Below, one piece after another: positions 18,296 to 34,986 of a stretch of DNA of 64,000 bases. A program made the position numbers and the translations under genes. How positions within the stretch are numbered: the first letter of the stretch is position 1; each line of letters opens with the position of its first letter. Source of the stretch: Halovulum marinum (GTDB lineage Bacteria; Pseudomonadota; Alphaproteobacteria; Rhodobacterales; Rhodobacteraceae); NCBI RefSeq assembly GCF_009697225.1, contig NZ_WIND01000002.1, positions 62,001 through 126,000 on the forward strand, read 5' to 3'. The notes under the pieces are model-generated. The model made no database searches, was not told the DNA's origin, and saw only the letters and a list, made by a program, of their open reading frames with translations.

Positions 18296-19573
18296 ATGAT
18301 CGATCCGAACATCGAGCCGGGCCACCGGCTGATGAGCAGGACCATGGCCTTCGTGCTGGCCGGCGGGCGCGGCTCGCGCCTGAAGGAACTGACCGACCGG
18401 CGCGCGAAACCGGCCGTCTACTTCGGCGGCAAGACGCGGATCATCGACTTCGCCCTGTCGAACGCGCTGAACTCCGGCATCCGCAAGATGGCGATCGCGA
18501 CCCAGTACAAGGCGCACAGCCTGATCCGCCACATGCAGCGCGGCTGGAACTTCTTTCGCGCCGAGCGCAACGAATACCTGGACATTCTGCCCGCCAGCCA
18601 GCGTGTTGCGGAAAACCAGTGGTACCTTGGCACGGCTGACGCGGTGACGCAGAACATCGATATCGTCGACGACTACGACGTCGACTACGTGCTGATCCTG
18701 GCCGGCGACCACATCTACAAGATGGATTACGAGATCATGGTCCGGCAGCACGTCGAGACCGGCGCGGACGTGACCGTGGGCTGCCTGACCGTCCCGCGCG
18801 AGGAAGCCTCGGCCTTCGGGGTGATGGACATCGACGAGAACCTGCAGATCAAGAGCTTTCTGGAAAAGCCCGCCGACCCGCCGGGCATGCCGGGCGATCC
18901 GGACCGGACCCTCGCCTCGATGGGGATCTACGTCTTCAAGTGGAGCTTCCTGCGCGAGTTGCTGCTGTCGGACGCCGAGAACCCGGACAGCAAGCACGAC
19001 TTCGGCGGCGACCTCATCCCCCATGTCGTGAAGAACGGCAAGGCGATGGCGCACAAGTTCGACGACAGCTGCGTACGCTCGAACGCGGAGGCGCCGGCGT
19101 ACTGGCGCGACGTGGGCACGGTCGATGCCTTCCACCAGGCCAACATCGACCTGACCGACTTCACCCCGGAACTGGACCTGTGGGATCGCGACTGGCCGAT
19201 CTGGACCTATTCCGAAAGCGTGCCGCCGGCGAAGTTCATCCATGACGAGGTGAACCGGCGCGGGCTGGCGCTGAGCTCGATGATCTCGGGCGGGTGCATC
19301 ATCTCGGGCACCGAGGTGCGTGAATCGCTGCTGTTCACCGGCGTGCGCTCGAACAGCTATTCGGTGCTGGAGCGCGTGGTGGCCTTGCCCTACGTCACCA
19401 TCCAGCGCCATTCGCGGCTGCGCAACGTGGTGATCGACCGCGGCGTCGAGATCCCGCGCGGGCTGGTCGTGGGCGAGGATCCGGTCGAGGACGCGAAGTG
19501 GTTCCGGGTGACCGAGAAGGGCGTCACCCTGATCACCGCCGAGATGATCGCCAAATACACGGCCGCGCATTGA
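18296..19573 (+). CDS. glgC: Glucose-1-phosphate adenylyltransferase
   Basis: GlgC makes ADP-glucose from ATP and glucose-1-phosphate, the committed step of glycogen synthesis. The 425-residue protein has the nucleotidyltransferase motif [13 protein letters not shown] with KPAVYFGG, the YLGTADAV segment, catalytic Asp in [11 protein letters not shown], the sugar-phosphate lysine in [11 protein letters not shown], and a C-terminal left-handed beta-helix. Known enzymes of this order are regulated by fructose-6-phosphate and similar metabolites. A very strong GGGGAGGGG site precedes the ATG. Its TGA overlaps the TTG start of glgA. Confidence 0.97.
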   Translation: MIDPNIEPGHRLMSRTMAFVLAGGRGSRLKELTDRRAKPAVYFGGKTRIIDFALSNALNSGIRKMAIATQYKAHSLIRHMQRGWNFFRAERNEYLDILPASQRVAENQWYLGTADAVTQNIDIVDDYDVDYVLILAGDHIYKMDYEIMVRQHVETGADVTVGCLTVPREEASAFGVMDIDENLQIKSFLEKPADPPGMPGDPDRTLASMGIYVFKWSFLRELLLSDAENPDSKHDFGGDLIPHVVKNGKAMAHKFDDSCVRSNAEAPAYWRDVGTVDAFHQANIDLTDFTPELDLWDRDWPIWTYSESVPPAKFIHDEVNRRGLALSSMISGGCIISGTEVRESLLFTGVRSNSYSVLERVVALPYVTIQRHSRLRNVVIDRGVEIPRGLVVGEDPVEDAKWFRVTEKGVTLITAEMIAKYTAAH

Positions 19574-20994
19574 GCCGGGCGGCGCTGTCGGTCGCCTCGG
19601 AATGCGTGCCGCTGGTCAAGACCGGCGGACTGGCCGATGTGGTCGGCGCCCTGCCGGCGGCGATGAAGGCGCAGGGCTGGGCGCTGCGCACGCTGCTGCC
19701 GGGGTATTCCACGGTAATGGCGGCGCTGGACCGGACCACCGAGGTCTGGCACGCGGCCGAGCTTTTCGGCGGTCCCGCGCGGCTGCTGGCGGCCCGCGCC
19801 GCGGGGCTGGACCTGCTGGTGCTGGACGCGCCGCATCTCTATGACCGGGATGGCACGATCTATCTGACGCCCACCGGCTTCGACTGGCCCGACAACCCCG
19901 AGCGGTTCGCGGCGCTGAGCATGGTCGCCGCCGAGATCGCCGGCGGCGCGCTGCCCGACTGGCGGCCCGAGGTGGTGCATGTTCACGACTGGCAGGCGGC
20001 GCTGACGCCGACCTACATGAAGGCGCGAAGCATCGACGTGCCGGTACTGCTGACGGTGCACAACATCGCCTTTCACGGCCTCGCCCCGTCGGGCCGGCTG
20101 GAGGCGCTGCACCTGCAGCGGATCCGCTTCAACTCCGAGGAGCTTGAGTTCTACAGCCAGATCAGCGCGCTGAAGGCGGGGCTGGTAGATGCCGATGCGG
20201 TCTCGACGGTCAGCCCGACCTACGCGCGCGAGCTGATGACGCCGCGCTTCGGCATGGGGCTGGAGGGGGTGATCGCCAGTCGCGCCGCCGATCTGCGCGG
20301 GATCCTGAACGGCATCGACACCGGCGTCTGGTCGCCCGAGACCGACGACGCCATCGCCCCCTATTCCGCCCCCAGCGGCAAGGCGCCGAACCGGGAAATG
20401 CTGCTTGCGGAGTTCGGTATCGAGCCGGGGCCGGGTCCGCTGTGCATCGTGGTCTCGCGGCTGACCGGGCAGAAAGGGCTGGACCTGCTGCTGGATGCGG
20501 CGCCGCGGCTGCTGGCGATGGGCGGCATGATCGCGCTGCTGGGCACCGGGGAAAAGGGGCTGGAGGGCGGCTGGCGCGACCTCGGCGAGCGCTCGCCGGC
20601 AGTGGGCGTGCACATCGGCTATGACGAGGGTATGAGCCACCGCATGTTCGCCGGGGCCGACGCGGTGCTGGTGCCCTCGCGTTTCGAGCCCTGCGGTCTG
20701 ACGCAGATGTACGGGCTGCGCTACGGCACGGTGCCGCTGGTGGCGCGCACCGGCGGGCTGGCCGATACCGTCATCGACGCGAACGAGGCCGCGCTGCGCG
20801 CCGGTGTCGCCACCGGCGTGCTGGTCGAGCCCGACGACGCACAGGCGCTGGGCGCGGGCCTGGAGCGGCTGGTGGCGCTGTACGCGCAACCCAAGCTGTG
20901 GCAGCGGATGCAGCGCAACGGCATGGCGCACCCGGTGGGCTGGGAGATCGCCGCGGCGGAATACGCGGCGGTCTACGCCGGGTTGGCGAGCTAG
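19570..20994 (+). CDS. glgA: Glycogen synthase, TTG start overlapping glgC
   Basis: GlgA transfers glucose from ADP-glucose to growing alpha-1,4-glucan. The 474-residue GT5 protein begins (M)[28 protein letters not shown], holding the KTGGL substrate motif. It then has [18 protein letters not shown], the C-terminal [13 protein letters not shown] and the catalytic [18 protein letters not shown]. The only start next to the conserved N-terminus is TTG at 19570, which overlaps the glgC stop as TTGA, so translation is probably coupled to glgC. A longer frame starting inside glgC would add an unconserved, arginine- and histidine-rich extension. Confidence 0.95.
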   Translation: MSRAALSVASECVPLVKTGGLADVVGALPAAMKAQGWALRTLLPGYSTVMAALDRTTEVWHAAELFGGPARLLAARAAGLDLLVLDAPHLYDRDGTIYLTPTGFDWPDNPERFAALSMVAAEIAGGALPDWRPEVVHVHDWQAALTPTYMKARSIDVPVLLTVHNIAFHGLAPSGRLEALHLQRIRFNSEELEFYSQISALKAGLVDADAVSTVSPTYARELMTPRFGMGLEGVIASRAADLRGILNGIDTGVWSPETDDAIAPYSAPSGKAPNREMLLAEFGIEPGPGPLCIVVSRLTGQKGLDLLLDAAPRLLAMGGMIALLGTGEKGLEGGWRDLGERSPAVGVHIGYDEGMSHRMFAGADAVLVPSRFEPCGLTQMYGLRYGTVPLVARTGGLADTVIDANEAALRAGVATGVLVEPDDAQALGAGLERLVALYAQPKLWQRMQRNGMAHPVGWEIAAAEYAAVYAGLAS

Positions 20995-21001
20995 GGCGGC
21001 G

Positions 21002-24726
<3,725 letters not shown>

Positions 24727-24742
24727 CCTCCGGTTTTCGCCG

Positions 24743-26410
24743 TCAGCCGATCCAGGCCGCGAACACGTCCAGCGCCTGAAGCGAGATCGTCTTGCCGTCC
24801 AGCCGGCCGGTGAAGCCGGGCAGCGGCAGCGGCTTCGGCTTCCTGGCCCAGGCGGGCAGGGCGGGCGCGGCCGGATCCTCGGAATAGTTGAACGCCATCA
24901 GCAGCCGTTTGCCTTCGTGCGCGCGGACGATCAGCAAGCAGCCGTCGTCCAGCGCCTCGCACCGCTCCATGTCGCCCAGCTTCAGCGCCGGCGTCTCGGC
25001 GCGCAGCCGCAGCACCGCGCGATAATGGTTCAGCACTGAGTCCGGATCTTCGGTCTGCCGGCTGACCGCGCGGTCCATGTGCGCGGTCCGGATCGGCAGC
25101 CACGGCTCGCCCTTGGTGAACCCGGCGTTCGGCGCCTCGGCATCCCACAGCATCGGCGTGCGGCAGCCATCGCGGCCCTTGAAGGCAGGCCAGAACCGCT
25201 TGCCGTAGGGATCCTGGATCTCGTGGTACTCGTAATCCGTCTCCGGCTGCGCGATTTCCTCGCCCTGGTACAGGCAGATCGAGCCGCGCAGCGCCGCCAG
25301 CACCATCAGCGAGAATTTCGCCACCCGGTCGTGATCCATTCCCGGCAGGGTGAAGCGGGTCACATGCCGGATGACATCGTGGTTCGAGAACGCCCAGCAG
25401 GCCCAGCCGTCCTTTACCGCCTTCTCGAACCGGCCGACGGTGTGGGCGATGAACTTCGCGTCCAGCCGCGGGCTGAGCAGATCGAAGGTGTAGCACATGT
25501 GCAGCTTGTCGCCGCCGTTGGTGTACTCGGCCGTCAACTCGATCGCCTTGGGATCGCCGATCTCGCCCACGCTGGTGGTCGCGCCGTACTCGTCCAGCAT
25601 CGACCGGAAGCGCCGGTAGAAGCCGATCATCTCGGGCTGCGACTTGGAATGCACATGCTCCTGCATGCCGTAGGGATTGGTTTCGGGCGCATCGGCGCCG
25701 ATGCCCGCGGGGCCGCCGTAATCCTCGCGCGGCGGGTTCGAGCGCAGCTGCGGGTCGTGGAAGAAGAAGTTGGCGGTATCGATGCGGAAGCCGTCGACGC
25801 CCCGGTCCAGCCAGAAGCGGCAGGTGTCGAGGATCGCATCCACCACCTGGGGGTTGTGGAAATTCAGGTCCGGCTGCTCTTTCAGGAAGTTGTGCAGGTA
25901 GAACTGCCGCCGCACCCCGTCCCATTCCCAGGCCGGGCCGCCGAACACCGACAGCCAGTTGTTGGGCGGGGTACCGTCGGGCTGCGGGTCCACCCAGACG
26001 TACCAGTCGGCCTTCGGGTTGTCGCGGCTGATGCGGCTTTCACGGAACCAGGGATGCTGGTCCGAGGTGTGGTTCATCACCTGGTCGATGATGACCCTCA
26101 GACCCAGCACATGCGCGCGGGCGACCAGCGCGTCGAAATCCGCCAGCACGCCGAACATCGGATCGACACCGGTGTAGTCCGAGACGTCGTAGCCCATGTC
26201 CTTCATCGGCGAGGTGAAGAACGGCGACAGCCAGATCGCGTCCACACCCAGCGCGGCGATGTGATCGAGCCTGCGGGTGATTCCCACCAGATCGCCGGTG
26301 CCGTCGCCGTCCGAATCCTGGAACGAACGCGGGTAGACCTGGTAGATCACCGCGCCGCGCCACCAGTCCGGATCGGTCGCCTTCGGCGTGCAGGTCGTCT
26401 CGCGGGGCAT
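24743..26410 (-). CDS. Alpha-glucosidase (GH13, oligo-1,6-glucosidase type)
   Basis: The 555-residue cytoplasmic GH13 enzyme starts WWRGAVIYQVYPRSFQDSDGDGTGDL, a motif shared by oligo-1,6-glucosidases, alpha-glucosidases and trehalose-6-phosphate hydrolases. Catalytic residues are visible: nucleophile Asp in GFRIDTANFFF, acid/base Glu in TTSVGEIGDP and Asp in FSNHDVIRH. It probably cleaves maltose or isomaltose-type oligosaccharides from glycogen turnover or uptake. No signal peptide is present. It follows the marR gene by 18 bases and is convergent with the glycogen operon. Exact linkage preference is not readable. Confidence 0.92.
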   Translation of the reverse strand: MPRETTCTPKATDPDWWRGAVIYQVYPRSFQDSDGDGTGDLVGITRRLDHIAALGVDAIWLSPFFTSPMKDMGYDVSDYTGVDPMFGVLADFDALVARAHVLGLRVIIDQVMNHTSDQHPWFRESRISRDNPKADWYVWVDPQPDGTPPNNWLSVFGGPAWEWDGVRRQFYLHNFLKEQPDLNFHNPQVVDAILDTCRFWLDRGVDGFRIDTANFFFHDPQLRSNPPREDYGGPAGIGADAPETNPYGMQEHVHSKSQPEMIGFYRRFRSMLDEYGATTSVGEIGDPKAIELTAEYTNGGDKLHMCYTFDLLSPRLDAKFIAHTVGRFEKAVKDGWACWAFSNHDVIRHVTRFTLPGMDHDRVAKFSLMVLAALRGSICLYQGEEIAQPETDYEYHEIQDPYGKRFWPAFKGRDGCRTPMLWDAEAPNAGFTKGEPWLPIRTAHMDRAVSRQTEDPDSVLNHYRAVLRLRAETPALKLGDMERCEALDDGCLLIVRAHEGKRLLMAFNYSEDPAAPALPAWARKPKPLPLPGFTGRLDGKTISLQALDVFAAWIG

Positions 26411-26428
26411 GGCGTCTCCGGGTCCGGG

Positions 26429-26878
26429 TCAGGGGGCGGGGCTGGGTGCGGGCGGCGTCTCGATCACGGCGAGGTACTGGTCCAGGGCCTTTGCGCCGGT
26501 CGCGCCCAGCCGGTCGACCAGCCGGGCCTGGTAGCGCAACGCGATCTGCGTCAGCCGCCCGAATGCCGACTGTCCCGCCGCCGTCAGTTCGAGGAACTCG
26601 ACCCGGCGGTCGCGCGGGTTCTCGTGCCGGGTCAGCCAGCCGCGCGCCGCAAGCCGGGTGACCGCACGGCTGACCTGGGTCTTGTGCATGTCGGCATGCT
26701 GGCCGATCTCGGTCGCGGTCAGGCGGCCGCGCTGGCCAAGCGCGGCCAGCGCGCGCCATTCTGGGCGTGTCAGCCCGTAGATCGCCTTGTATTCCTCGGC
26801 AAAGCCGCGACCGATCGCTTCGGCGGCCCGGTGCAGGCGGTAGGGCAGAAAACCGTCCAGGTGAAAATGTTCATTCAT
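26429..26878 (-). CDS. MarR-family transcriptional regulator
   Basis: The 149-residue protein has a winged helix-turn-helix typical of MarR: YGLTRPEWRALAALGQRG, LTATEIGQHADMHKTQVSRAVTRLAARGWL, then the wing RDRRVEFLELTAAG. I chose the ATG at 26878; the frame remains open upstream but adds an unconserved 29 residues. It is the first gene of a two-gene unit with the alpha-glucosidase, which suggests local control of oligosaccharide use. Its ligand is unknown. Confidence 0.88.
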   Translation of the reverse strand: MNEHFHLDGFLPYRLHRAAEAIGRGFAEEYKAIYGLTRPEWRALAALGQRGRLTATEIGQHADMHKTQVSRAVTRLAARGWLTRHENPRDRRVEFLELTAAGQSAFGRLTQIALRYQARLVDRLGATGAKALDQYLAVIETPPAPSPAP

Positions 26879-26885
26879 ATCAATG
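26872..26885. promoter_or_regulatory. Imperfect palindrome over the marR start codon
   Basis: A 14-base near-palindrome (CATT-x-ATAT-x-AATG, mismatched only at one symmetric pair) covers the marR initiation codon. Its position would suit autoregulation by a MarR dimer, but it may be chance. Confidence 0.25.
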
Positions 26886-26960
26886 CCGTGATTGAGTGCG
26901 ATTGAGGAATGTTCAGTAAAATTCGGTTGCCGCTTGAAACTAGGGCAACGTCTGGTCCGA

Positions 26961-27007
26961 GGCAACGCACGAGCCGCGCCGGGAGGCGGAATCCCGGCGG
27001 TGTTGCC
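26961..27007 (-). terminator. Large stem-loop after ahcY
   Basis: An eight-base perfect inner stem (26977-26984 with 26992-26999, seven-base loop) lies within an outer six-base match (26961-26966 with 27002-27007). It stands in the 213-base gap between the ahcY stop and marR. There is no T-run on the minus strand, so it is at best a factor-dependent terminator; the rest of the gap shows nothing clear. Confidence 0.4.
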
Positions 27008-27091
27008 TGCGTGCTTTGCGGACTGACAAGCCCAGCATGCGGGGACGGCGCGCGCGGTGCCGGCCCCGGAAGCTGAGATCAGTAGCAGGGA

Positions 27092-28519
27092 TCAGTAGCG
27101 GTAATGTTCGGGCTTGAACGGGCCTTCGGGCCGGACGCCGATATAGGCCGCCTGCTCGGCGCTCATCTGCGTCAGCTTCACGCCGATCCGGGCCAGGTGC
27201 AGCCGCGCGACCTTCTCGTCCAGGTGCTTGGGCAGGATGTAGACCTGGTTCTGGTACTGCTCGCCCCGGGTCCACAGCTCGATCTGCGCCAGCACCTGGT
27301 TGGTGAAGCTGGCCGACATCACGAAGCTGGGGTGGCCGGTGGCGTTGCCGAGGTTCAGCAGACGGCCCTCGGACAGCAGGATGATGCGGTTGCCCGAAGG
27401 CATCTCGATCAGGTCCACCTGCTCCTTGACGTTGGTCCACTTGTGGTTCTTCAGCGCCGCGACCTGGATCTCGTTGTCGAAATGGCCGATGTTGCCGACG
27501 ATCGCCATGTCCTTCATCGCCCGCATGTGCTCCAGCCGGATCACGTCGCGGTTGCCGGTGGTGGTGATGAAGATGTCGGCGCTGGCGACGACGTCCTCCA
27601 GCAGCACGACCTCGAAGCCGTCCATCGCCGCCTGCAGCGCGCAGATCGGGTCGACCTCGGTCACCTTGACCCGTGCGCCGGCGCCGGCCAGCGACGCGGC
27701 CGAGCCCTTGCCGACGTCGCCGTAGCCGCAGACCACGGCGACCTTGCCGGCCATCATCACGTCGGTGGCGCGGCGGATGCCGTCGACCAGGCTCTCGCGG
27801 CAGCCGTACTTGTTGTCGAACTTCGACTTGGTGACGCTGTCGTTGACGTTGATCGCCGGGAACGGCAGGTGGCCCTTCTCCATCATCTGGTAGAGCCGGT
27901 GCACGCCGGTGGTGGTCTCCTCGGTGACGCCGCGGATCTTGTGGCGCTGCCGGGTGAACCAGCCCGGGCTGGATTGCATGCGCTTGCGAATCCGGGCGAA
28001 CAGCGCCTCCTCCTCCTCGGACTGGGGCACGGAGATCAGGTCGGTCTCGCCTTCCTCGACGCGGGCGCCGAGCAGGATGTAGAGCGTGGCGTCGCCGCCA
28101 TCGTCGAGGATCATGTTGGCGCCGCCGCCGTCGCCGGTGTCGGGAAAGTCGAAGATCCGGTCGGCGTAGTCCCAGTACTCCTCGAGGGTCTCGCCCTTGA
28201 CGGCGAACACCGGGGTGCCGCCGGCGGCGATCGCGGCGGCGGCGTGGTCCTGGGTCGAGAAGATGTTGCACGACGCCCAGCGCACCTCGGCGCCGAGCGC
28301 CTTCAGCGTCTCGATCAGCACCGCGGTCTGGATCGTCATGTGCAGGCTGCCGGCGATCCGTGCGCCCTGCAGCGGCTTGCTGTCGCCGAATTCCGCGCGC
28401 AGGGCCATCAGGCCCGGCATCTCGGTCTCGGCGATGGCGATCTCGTGCCGGCCGTAGGCGGCCAGCGAGATGTCCTTGACGATGTGGTCCTGCGCCGGGA
28501 CTTTGTCCTGCTTGGTCAT
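27092..28519 (-). CDS. ahcY: Adenosylhomocysteinase
   Basis: AhcY splits S-adenosylhomocysteine into adenosine and homocysteine with bound NAD+, removing the product inhibitor of methyltransferases. The 475-residue protein shows [37 protein letters not shown], the NAD-binding [26 protein letters not shown] and the C-terminal FKPEHYRY, all typical. The ATG at 28519 gives the standard N-terminus. It stands 38 bases downstream of the second metH gene, so methionine synthesis and SAH removal are co-transcribed. A 10-base sequence including the stop codon is repeated in tandem just after the gene. Confidence 0.97.
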   Translation of the reverse strand: MTKQDKVPAQDHIVKDISLAAYGRHEIAIAETEMPGLMALRAEFGDSKPLQGARIAGSLHMTIQTAVLIETLKALGAEVRWASCNIFSTQDHAAAAIAAGGTPVFAVKGETLEEYWDYADRIFDFPDTGDGGGANMILDDGGDATLYILLGARVEEGETDLISVPQSEEEEALFARIRKRMQSSPGWFTRQRHKIRGVTEETTTGVHRLYQMMEKGHLPFPAINVNDSVTKSKFDNKYGCRESLVDGIRRATDVMMAGKVAVVCGYGDVGKGSAASLAGAGARVKVTEVDPICALQAAMDGFEVVLLEDVVASADIFITTTGNRDVIRLEHMRAMKDMAIVGNIGHFDNEIQVAALKNHKWTNVKEQVDLIEMPSGNRIILLSEGRLLNLGNATGHPSFVMSASFTNQVLAQIELWTRGEQYQNQVYILPKHLDEKVARLHLARIGVKLTQMSAEQAAYIGVRPEGPFKPEHYRY

Positions 28520-28557
28520 GATGTTGCGTCCTGTTCTTTCAATGCTGCGACGGCGGG

Positions 28558-31214
<2,657 letters not shown>

Positions 31215-31218
<4 letters not shown>

Positions 31219-32261
31219 GCGGCGCTCCCGGCTTCGAACATCTCAAGCCCCGACAGGCGCATGCGCTGCACCGTCGCGGGCACCTTGCGCGGGGCCTTGC
31301 CGCGCACGGCGTCGGCGATGGCGGCGATGTGGTCCGGCGTGGTGCCGCAGCAGCCGCCGACGAGGTTCACCAGCCCCGCGTCGGCCCATTCGCCCAGGTG
31401 GCGCGCGGTCTGTTCGGGCGTCTCGTCATAGCCGCCCATCTCGTTCGGCAGCCCGGCGTTCGGATAGGCGCTGATGCGGGTGTCGGCGGTCTGCGACAGG
31501 GTGCGGACATGCGCGCGCATCTCGGCGGCGCCCAGCGCGCAGTTCAGGCCCACGAACATCGGGCGGGCATGCGCGACCGAGGTCCAGAACGCTTCGGGCG
31601 TCTGCCCGGTCAGCGTGCGGCCCGAGCGGTCGGTGATCGTGCCCGAGATCATCAGCGGCGGCACCGGCAGGCCTTCGTCGCGCAGGGTCTCCACGGCGTA
31701 GATCGCGGCCTTGGCGTTGAGCGTGTCGAAGATCGTCTCGATCAGGATCAGGTCCACGCCGCCCTCGATCAGGGCGCGGGCGGCGGTGCCGTAGGCGTCG
31801 GCCAGGTCGTCGAAGGTCACGCGGCGCATGCCGGGATCGTTCACGTCCGGGCTGATGCTGGCGGTCTGGTTGGTCGGGCCGATGGCGCCGGCGACCCAGA
31901 CCGGCCGGTCGGCGGCCTCGGCGGCCTGCCGCGCCAGACGGGCCGAGGCGAGGTTCATCTCGTGCGCCAGATCCGCCATGCCGTAGTCGGCCTGGGCGAT
32001 GGCGGTGGCGCCAAAGGTGTTGGTGCACAGGATGTCGGCACCGGCGTCGATGAACGCCGCGTGGATCTCGCGGATCATCTCGGGCTGGGTCAGGCTGAGC
32101 AGTTCGTTGTTGCCGCCCACGTCGCGCTTGTGGTCGGCGAAACGGGTGCCGCGATAGGCGGCCTCGTCGGGCTTGCGGGCCTGGATCATTGTCCCCATCG
32201 CGCCGTCAAGGATCAGGATGCGGTCGGCGGCGGCTTGCGCGATGTCGTGCGTCATGGTCAT
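31215..32261 (-). CDS. Methionine synthase, homocysteine-binding part
   Basis: The 348-residue protein is a homocysteine S-methyltransferase domain: [11 protein letters not shown] at the N-terminus and zinc-binding cysteines in [13 protein letters not shown] and [12 protein letters not shown]. It ends [14 protein letters not shown], where full-length MetH continues straight into the folate domain found in the next gene. Together the two products make a complete methionine synthase in trans. I start at the ATG at 32261, ten bases after GAGGAA; an ATG two codons later is also possible. It is the first gene of the metH-metH-ahcY unit. Confidence 0.93.
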
Positions 32262-32302
32262 GCGTATCCGGTTCCTCGGCCGCATCCCCACGCGCGGCAC
32301 TG

Positions 32303-32339
32303 GCTGCAGACCCGGGGCGGCCCCGGGGTGCGGTGCAGC
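32303..32339 (-). promoter_or_regulatory. GC-rich stem-loop upstream of the methionine synthase operon
   Basis: In the 139-base gap before metH, 32311-32318 pairs with 32320-32327, and an outer six-base match (32303-32308 with 32334-32339) extends the stem. An AT-rich TATATAT element lies just upstream on the minus strand and could be a -10 box. The stem could be a leader hairpin or the terminator of the YhaN-like gene. I do not see the conserved cores of SAH, SAM-II or cobalamin riboswitches. Confidence 0.35.
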
Positions 32340-32400
32340 ATATATAGGTCTGCGGAGTTGGATACCACCCTCGGGGCCGCGGGGATAGCGGTCGCTGCGG

Positions 32401-34986
32401 TCAGTCGGGTGCGTGGCGCAGTTCCAGCGGGGTGCCGCCCAGGTCCCGGAACGCGCGCTGGCGGCAGCTGAGCACGATGATCTGCAGGTCCGATGCCTGT
32501 CGGTGCAGCGCGTTGAACATCGCCTCGATGCGCTCGTCGTCGGTGTAGACCAGCGCATCGTCCAGGATGACCGGCGCATGGCGGCCGCGCGCGGCCAGCA
32601 TGCGCGCGAAGGCGAGCCGCACAAGCAGCGCGATCTGTTCGCGCGTGCCGCCGGACAGCGTGTCGTAGGCCTCTTCGGCGCCGGATCGCAGCAACGCCGA
32701 GGGCAGGACGGACTCGCCGTCGAGGCGCAGCTCGGCATCGGGCCAGACCAAGCGCAGCAGCGGCCCCAGCTCGCGCATGACCGGCTCGAAGTAACGGTCG
32801 CGGGCGGCCTGGCGTGCGGTGTCGAGCGCGCAGCGCAGGCGCCGCAGCAGGGCGACCTCGAACTGGCAGCGGGCGGCGTCGTCCTCGGCCGACCGAAGCT
32901 GCGCGCGCAGGTCCTTCAGATCTTCCTCCACCGCCTCGCCGGCCAGCAGCTCGATCCGCGCGTCCAGGCGCTGCCGTTCCGCGCTCAGGCGATGCCGGTC
33001 CTCTTCGGCGCGCGCTGCCACGTCGCGGGCGCGTTCCAACGCGGCGCCTGTCGCCGACAGGTCCGGCGCCCGCTCGGCAAGGCGGGCATGGTGCGTCTGG
33101 GCGGCGTCCAGATCGGCACGGCAGGCGGCGCGGACGCGATCGAGATCGGCCTCGGCCGTTTCGGGGTCCGCGCCCCGCATGTCCGCATCCGCGCGCTGGT
33201 GCCGGTCGCGGGCGCCGTCCAGCGCGGCGGCGGCGCGGGCGGCGGCGTGGCGTTCGCGCTCGGCGGCGCGCCGGGCTTCGTCGAGGGTCGATTCGGCGGA
33301 TTCCGCGGATTGCCGGGCCGTTTCCGCAGCCAGACGGGCGTCGGCGGCCGACGGCAGCGCCGGCGCCGGGGCGGACGGCTCGGGCAGGGTGGCAAGCCGG
33401 GCGCGCAGCGCCTCGATGCCGTCGGGCGCCAGCGCCGAAAGCTGCGCCAGCGCCTCGCGCCGCCGCTGTTCGGCGTCGGCGCGGCTGCGGGCGGCGGCAC
33501 GGGCCTCGTCGAGGGTCGCGACGCCGAGGGCCGCGAGCGCGCGGGCCAACTCGGCTTCGGCACGCGGAACGTCCTCGTCGGAGGCGGCGTGGCCGGGGTG
33601 GATCGTCATCCGGCCCAACCCCGGCAGATCCAGCGTGCCGCCTTGCGGCAGCGCGGTGCGGCGGCCGTCGGGCAGCGGTGCGCCGTCGAGGGTGACCGCC
33701 GGCGCGCCGGGCGCGTAGCGCAATGTCACCCCCAGCGCCTGCGCCGCCTGCGTGGCGCGGTGCAGCGCGATCTGTTGCGACAGCTCGTCCAGCCTTTCCA
33801 GCGTCCTTGCGTCCGGGCCGACGCCGGCAGCCGCCGCGGCGGTCTCGGCCTGCTGGCGAAAGCCCTCCGCGCGGGTCAGCAGCTCGTGCAGCTGGTCGCG
33901 CCGTTCGGACAGGCTTTGCGCGGCCTCGGCCTGTTCCGCCCGGCGCAGCAGGGCGTCTGCCGCGCCGGCGCGGGTGCGCGCGGCGTCGGCGGCAGTGCGG
34001 GCCTCGGCCAGCGTGGCCTCGGCCGTGTCCGCCGAGACGGCCAGTTCCCTCGCCTGACGCTCCGCGGTTGCCAGCGCCGCGGCGGCGGTGGCCAGCTCGG
34101 CGCGGGACTTGCGCAGCGCCGCCAGCTTCTGCACCGCGGCGTCGTGCTTCAGCCGCGCGGTCTCCTCGGCGGCCTGCGCCGCCTTCTCGGCGTCGGCATG
34201 GGCGGCGGCGGCGGCGTGCGCCGCCTCGGCCTGGGCCAGACGGTCGCGGCGCGCGGCGACGGCCTCGGGGTCGGTCAGTTCCGAAAGCGCGCGCAGCACC
34301 TTCCGGCGGCGGTCGAGGTCGTCGTGCAACTCCCGCGCCCGGCTTTCCAGATCCGCGATGCGCGGCGTCAGCGCGGCGATGCGGTCCTCGGCCTCCTTCA
34401 GCGGGCCGCGCGTGCGGCCCCCCTTCGCCGAGACGTGGCGCTCGAGCTCTTCGGTGCAGCGGCGCAGGGCGTCATCCATGCGCTGACCGCCGGTCATCGC
34501 CTCGACCTCTCCGGCGACCGACGACAGCAGGCCGCGCCGGGCCTCGGCGGTGTCCTTGCCGTCGCCGAGCGTGGTCAGGCCCTGCCGCACCCACAGCAGG
34601 CCGGTGGGGCTTGCCGGATCGTCGGTGCCGGCGGTGCGCGCGATCCAGGCTTCGGCCTCGTCGGCCTGGGCGAGCAGCCGGCCGTTCTGGCGCACCTCGG
34701 CCATGGGGCGCGAGAACCAGCGCTTCGCCACCGTGAACCGGCCCTCGGGCAGGTCCAGCTCGACGGTGATCTCGGGCGCGCCGCCGGCGTGCGGACGCAA
34801 GGCGCCGATGTCCTGCTTGCGCGAGCGATAGCCGACGGTGAACAGCGCCTCGACCGCGTCGAAGACGGTGGACTTGCCATGCTCGTTGGGCGCGGTCAGC
34901 ACGTTCAGGCCCGCGCCGATGCCGTCGATCAGCACCGGATCGGTAAAGCGCCGGACGTCGTTCAGGCGAATCGAGACCAGCCTCAC
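32401..34986 (-). CDS. YhaN/SbcC-like SMC-type ATPase
   Basis: The 861-residue protein has an N-terminal ABC-ATPase half ([13 protein letters not shown], Walker A in APNEHGKST), about 550 residues of alanine/arginine/glutamate-rich coiled coil, and a C-terminal half with the signature [16 protein letters not shown] and Walker [15 protein letters not shown]. This is the build of Rad50/SbcC-like DNA repair ATPases, in the shorter YhaN form. The start is GTG at 34986, overlapping the stop of the SbcD-like gene as GTGA. The two products likely form a nuclease complex for DNA-end or hairpin processing. Confidence 0.88.
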   Translation of the reverse strand: MRLVSIRLNDVRRFTDPVLIDGIGAGLNVLTAPNEHGKSTVFDAVEALFTVGYRSRKQDIGALRPHAGGAPEITVELDLPEGRFTVAKRWFSRPMAEVRQNGRLLAQADEAEAWIARTAGTDDPASPTGLLWVRQGLTTLGDGKDTAEARRGLLSSVAGEVEAMTGGQRMDDALRRCTEELERHVSAKGGRTRGPLKEAEDRIAALTPRIADLESRARELHDDLDRRRKVLRALSELTDPEAVAARRDRLAQAEAAHAAAAAHADAEKAAQAAEETARLKHDAAVQKLAALRKSRAELATAAAALATAERQARELAVSADTAEATLAEARTAADAARTRAGAADALLRRAEQAEAAQSLSERRDQLHELLTRAEGFRQQAETAAAAAGVGPDARTLERLDELSQQIALHRATQAAQALGVTLRYAPGAPAVTLDGAPLPDGRRTALPQGGTLDLPGLGRMTIHPGHAASDEDVPRAEAELARALAALGVATLDEARAAARSRADAEQRRREALAQLSALAPDGIEALRARLATLPEPSAPAPALPSAADARLAAETARQSAESAESTLDEARRAAERERHAAARAAAALDGARDRHQRADADMRGADPETAEADLDRVRAACRADLDAAQTHHARLAERAPDLSATGAALERARDVAARAEEDRHRLSAERQRLDARIELLAGEAVEEDLKDLRAQLRSAEDDAARCQFEVALLRRLRCALDTARQAARDRYFEPVMRELGPLLRLVWPDAELRLDGESVLPSALLRSGAEEAYDTLSGGTREQIALLVRLAFARMLAARGRHAPVILDDALVYTDDERIEAMFNALHRQASDLQIIVLSCRQRAFRDLGGTPLELRHAPD

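Noticed and set aside
28520-28557. SAH riboswitch before ahcY
   Set aside because: Only 38 bases separate metH and ahcY, too few for the known structure, and no conserved core is visible.
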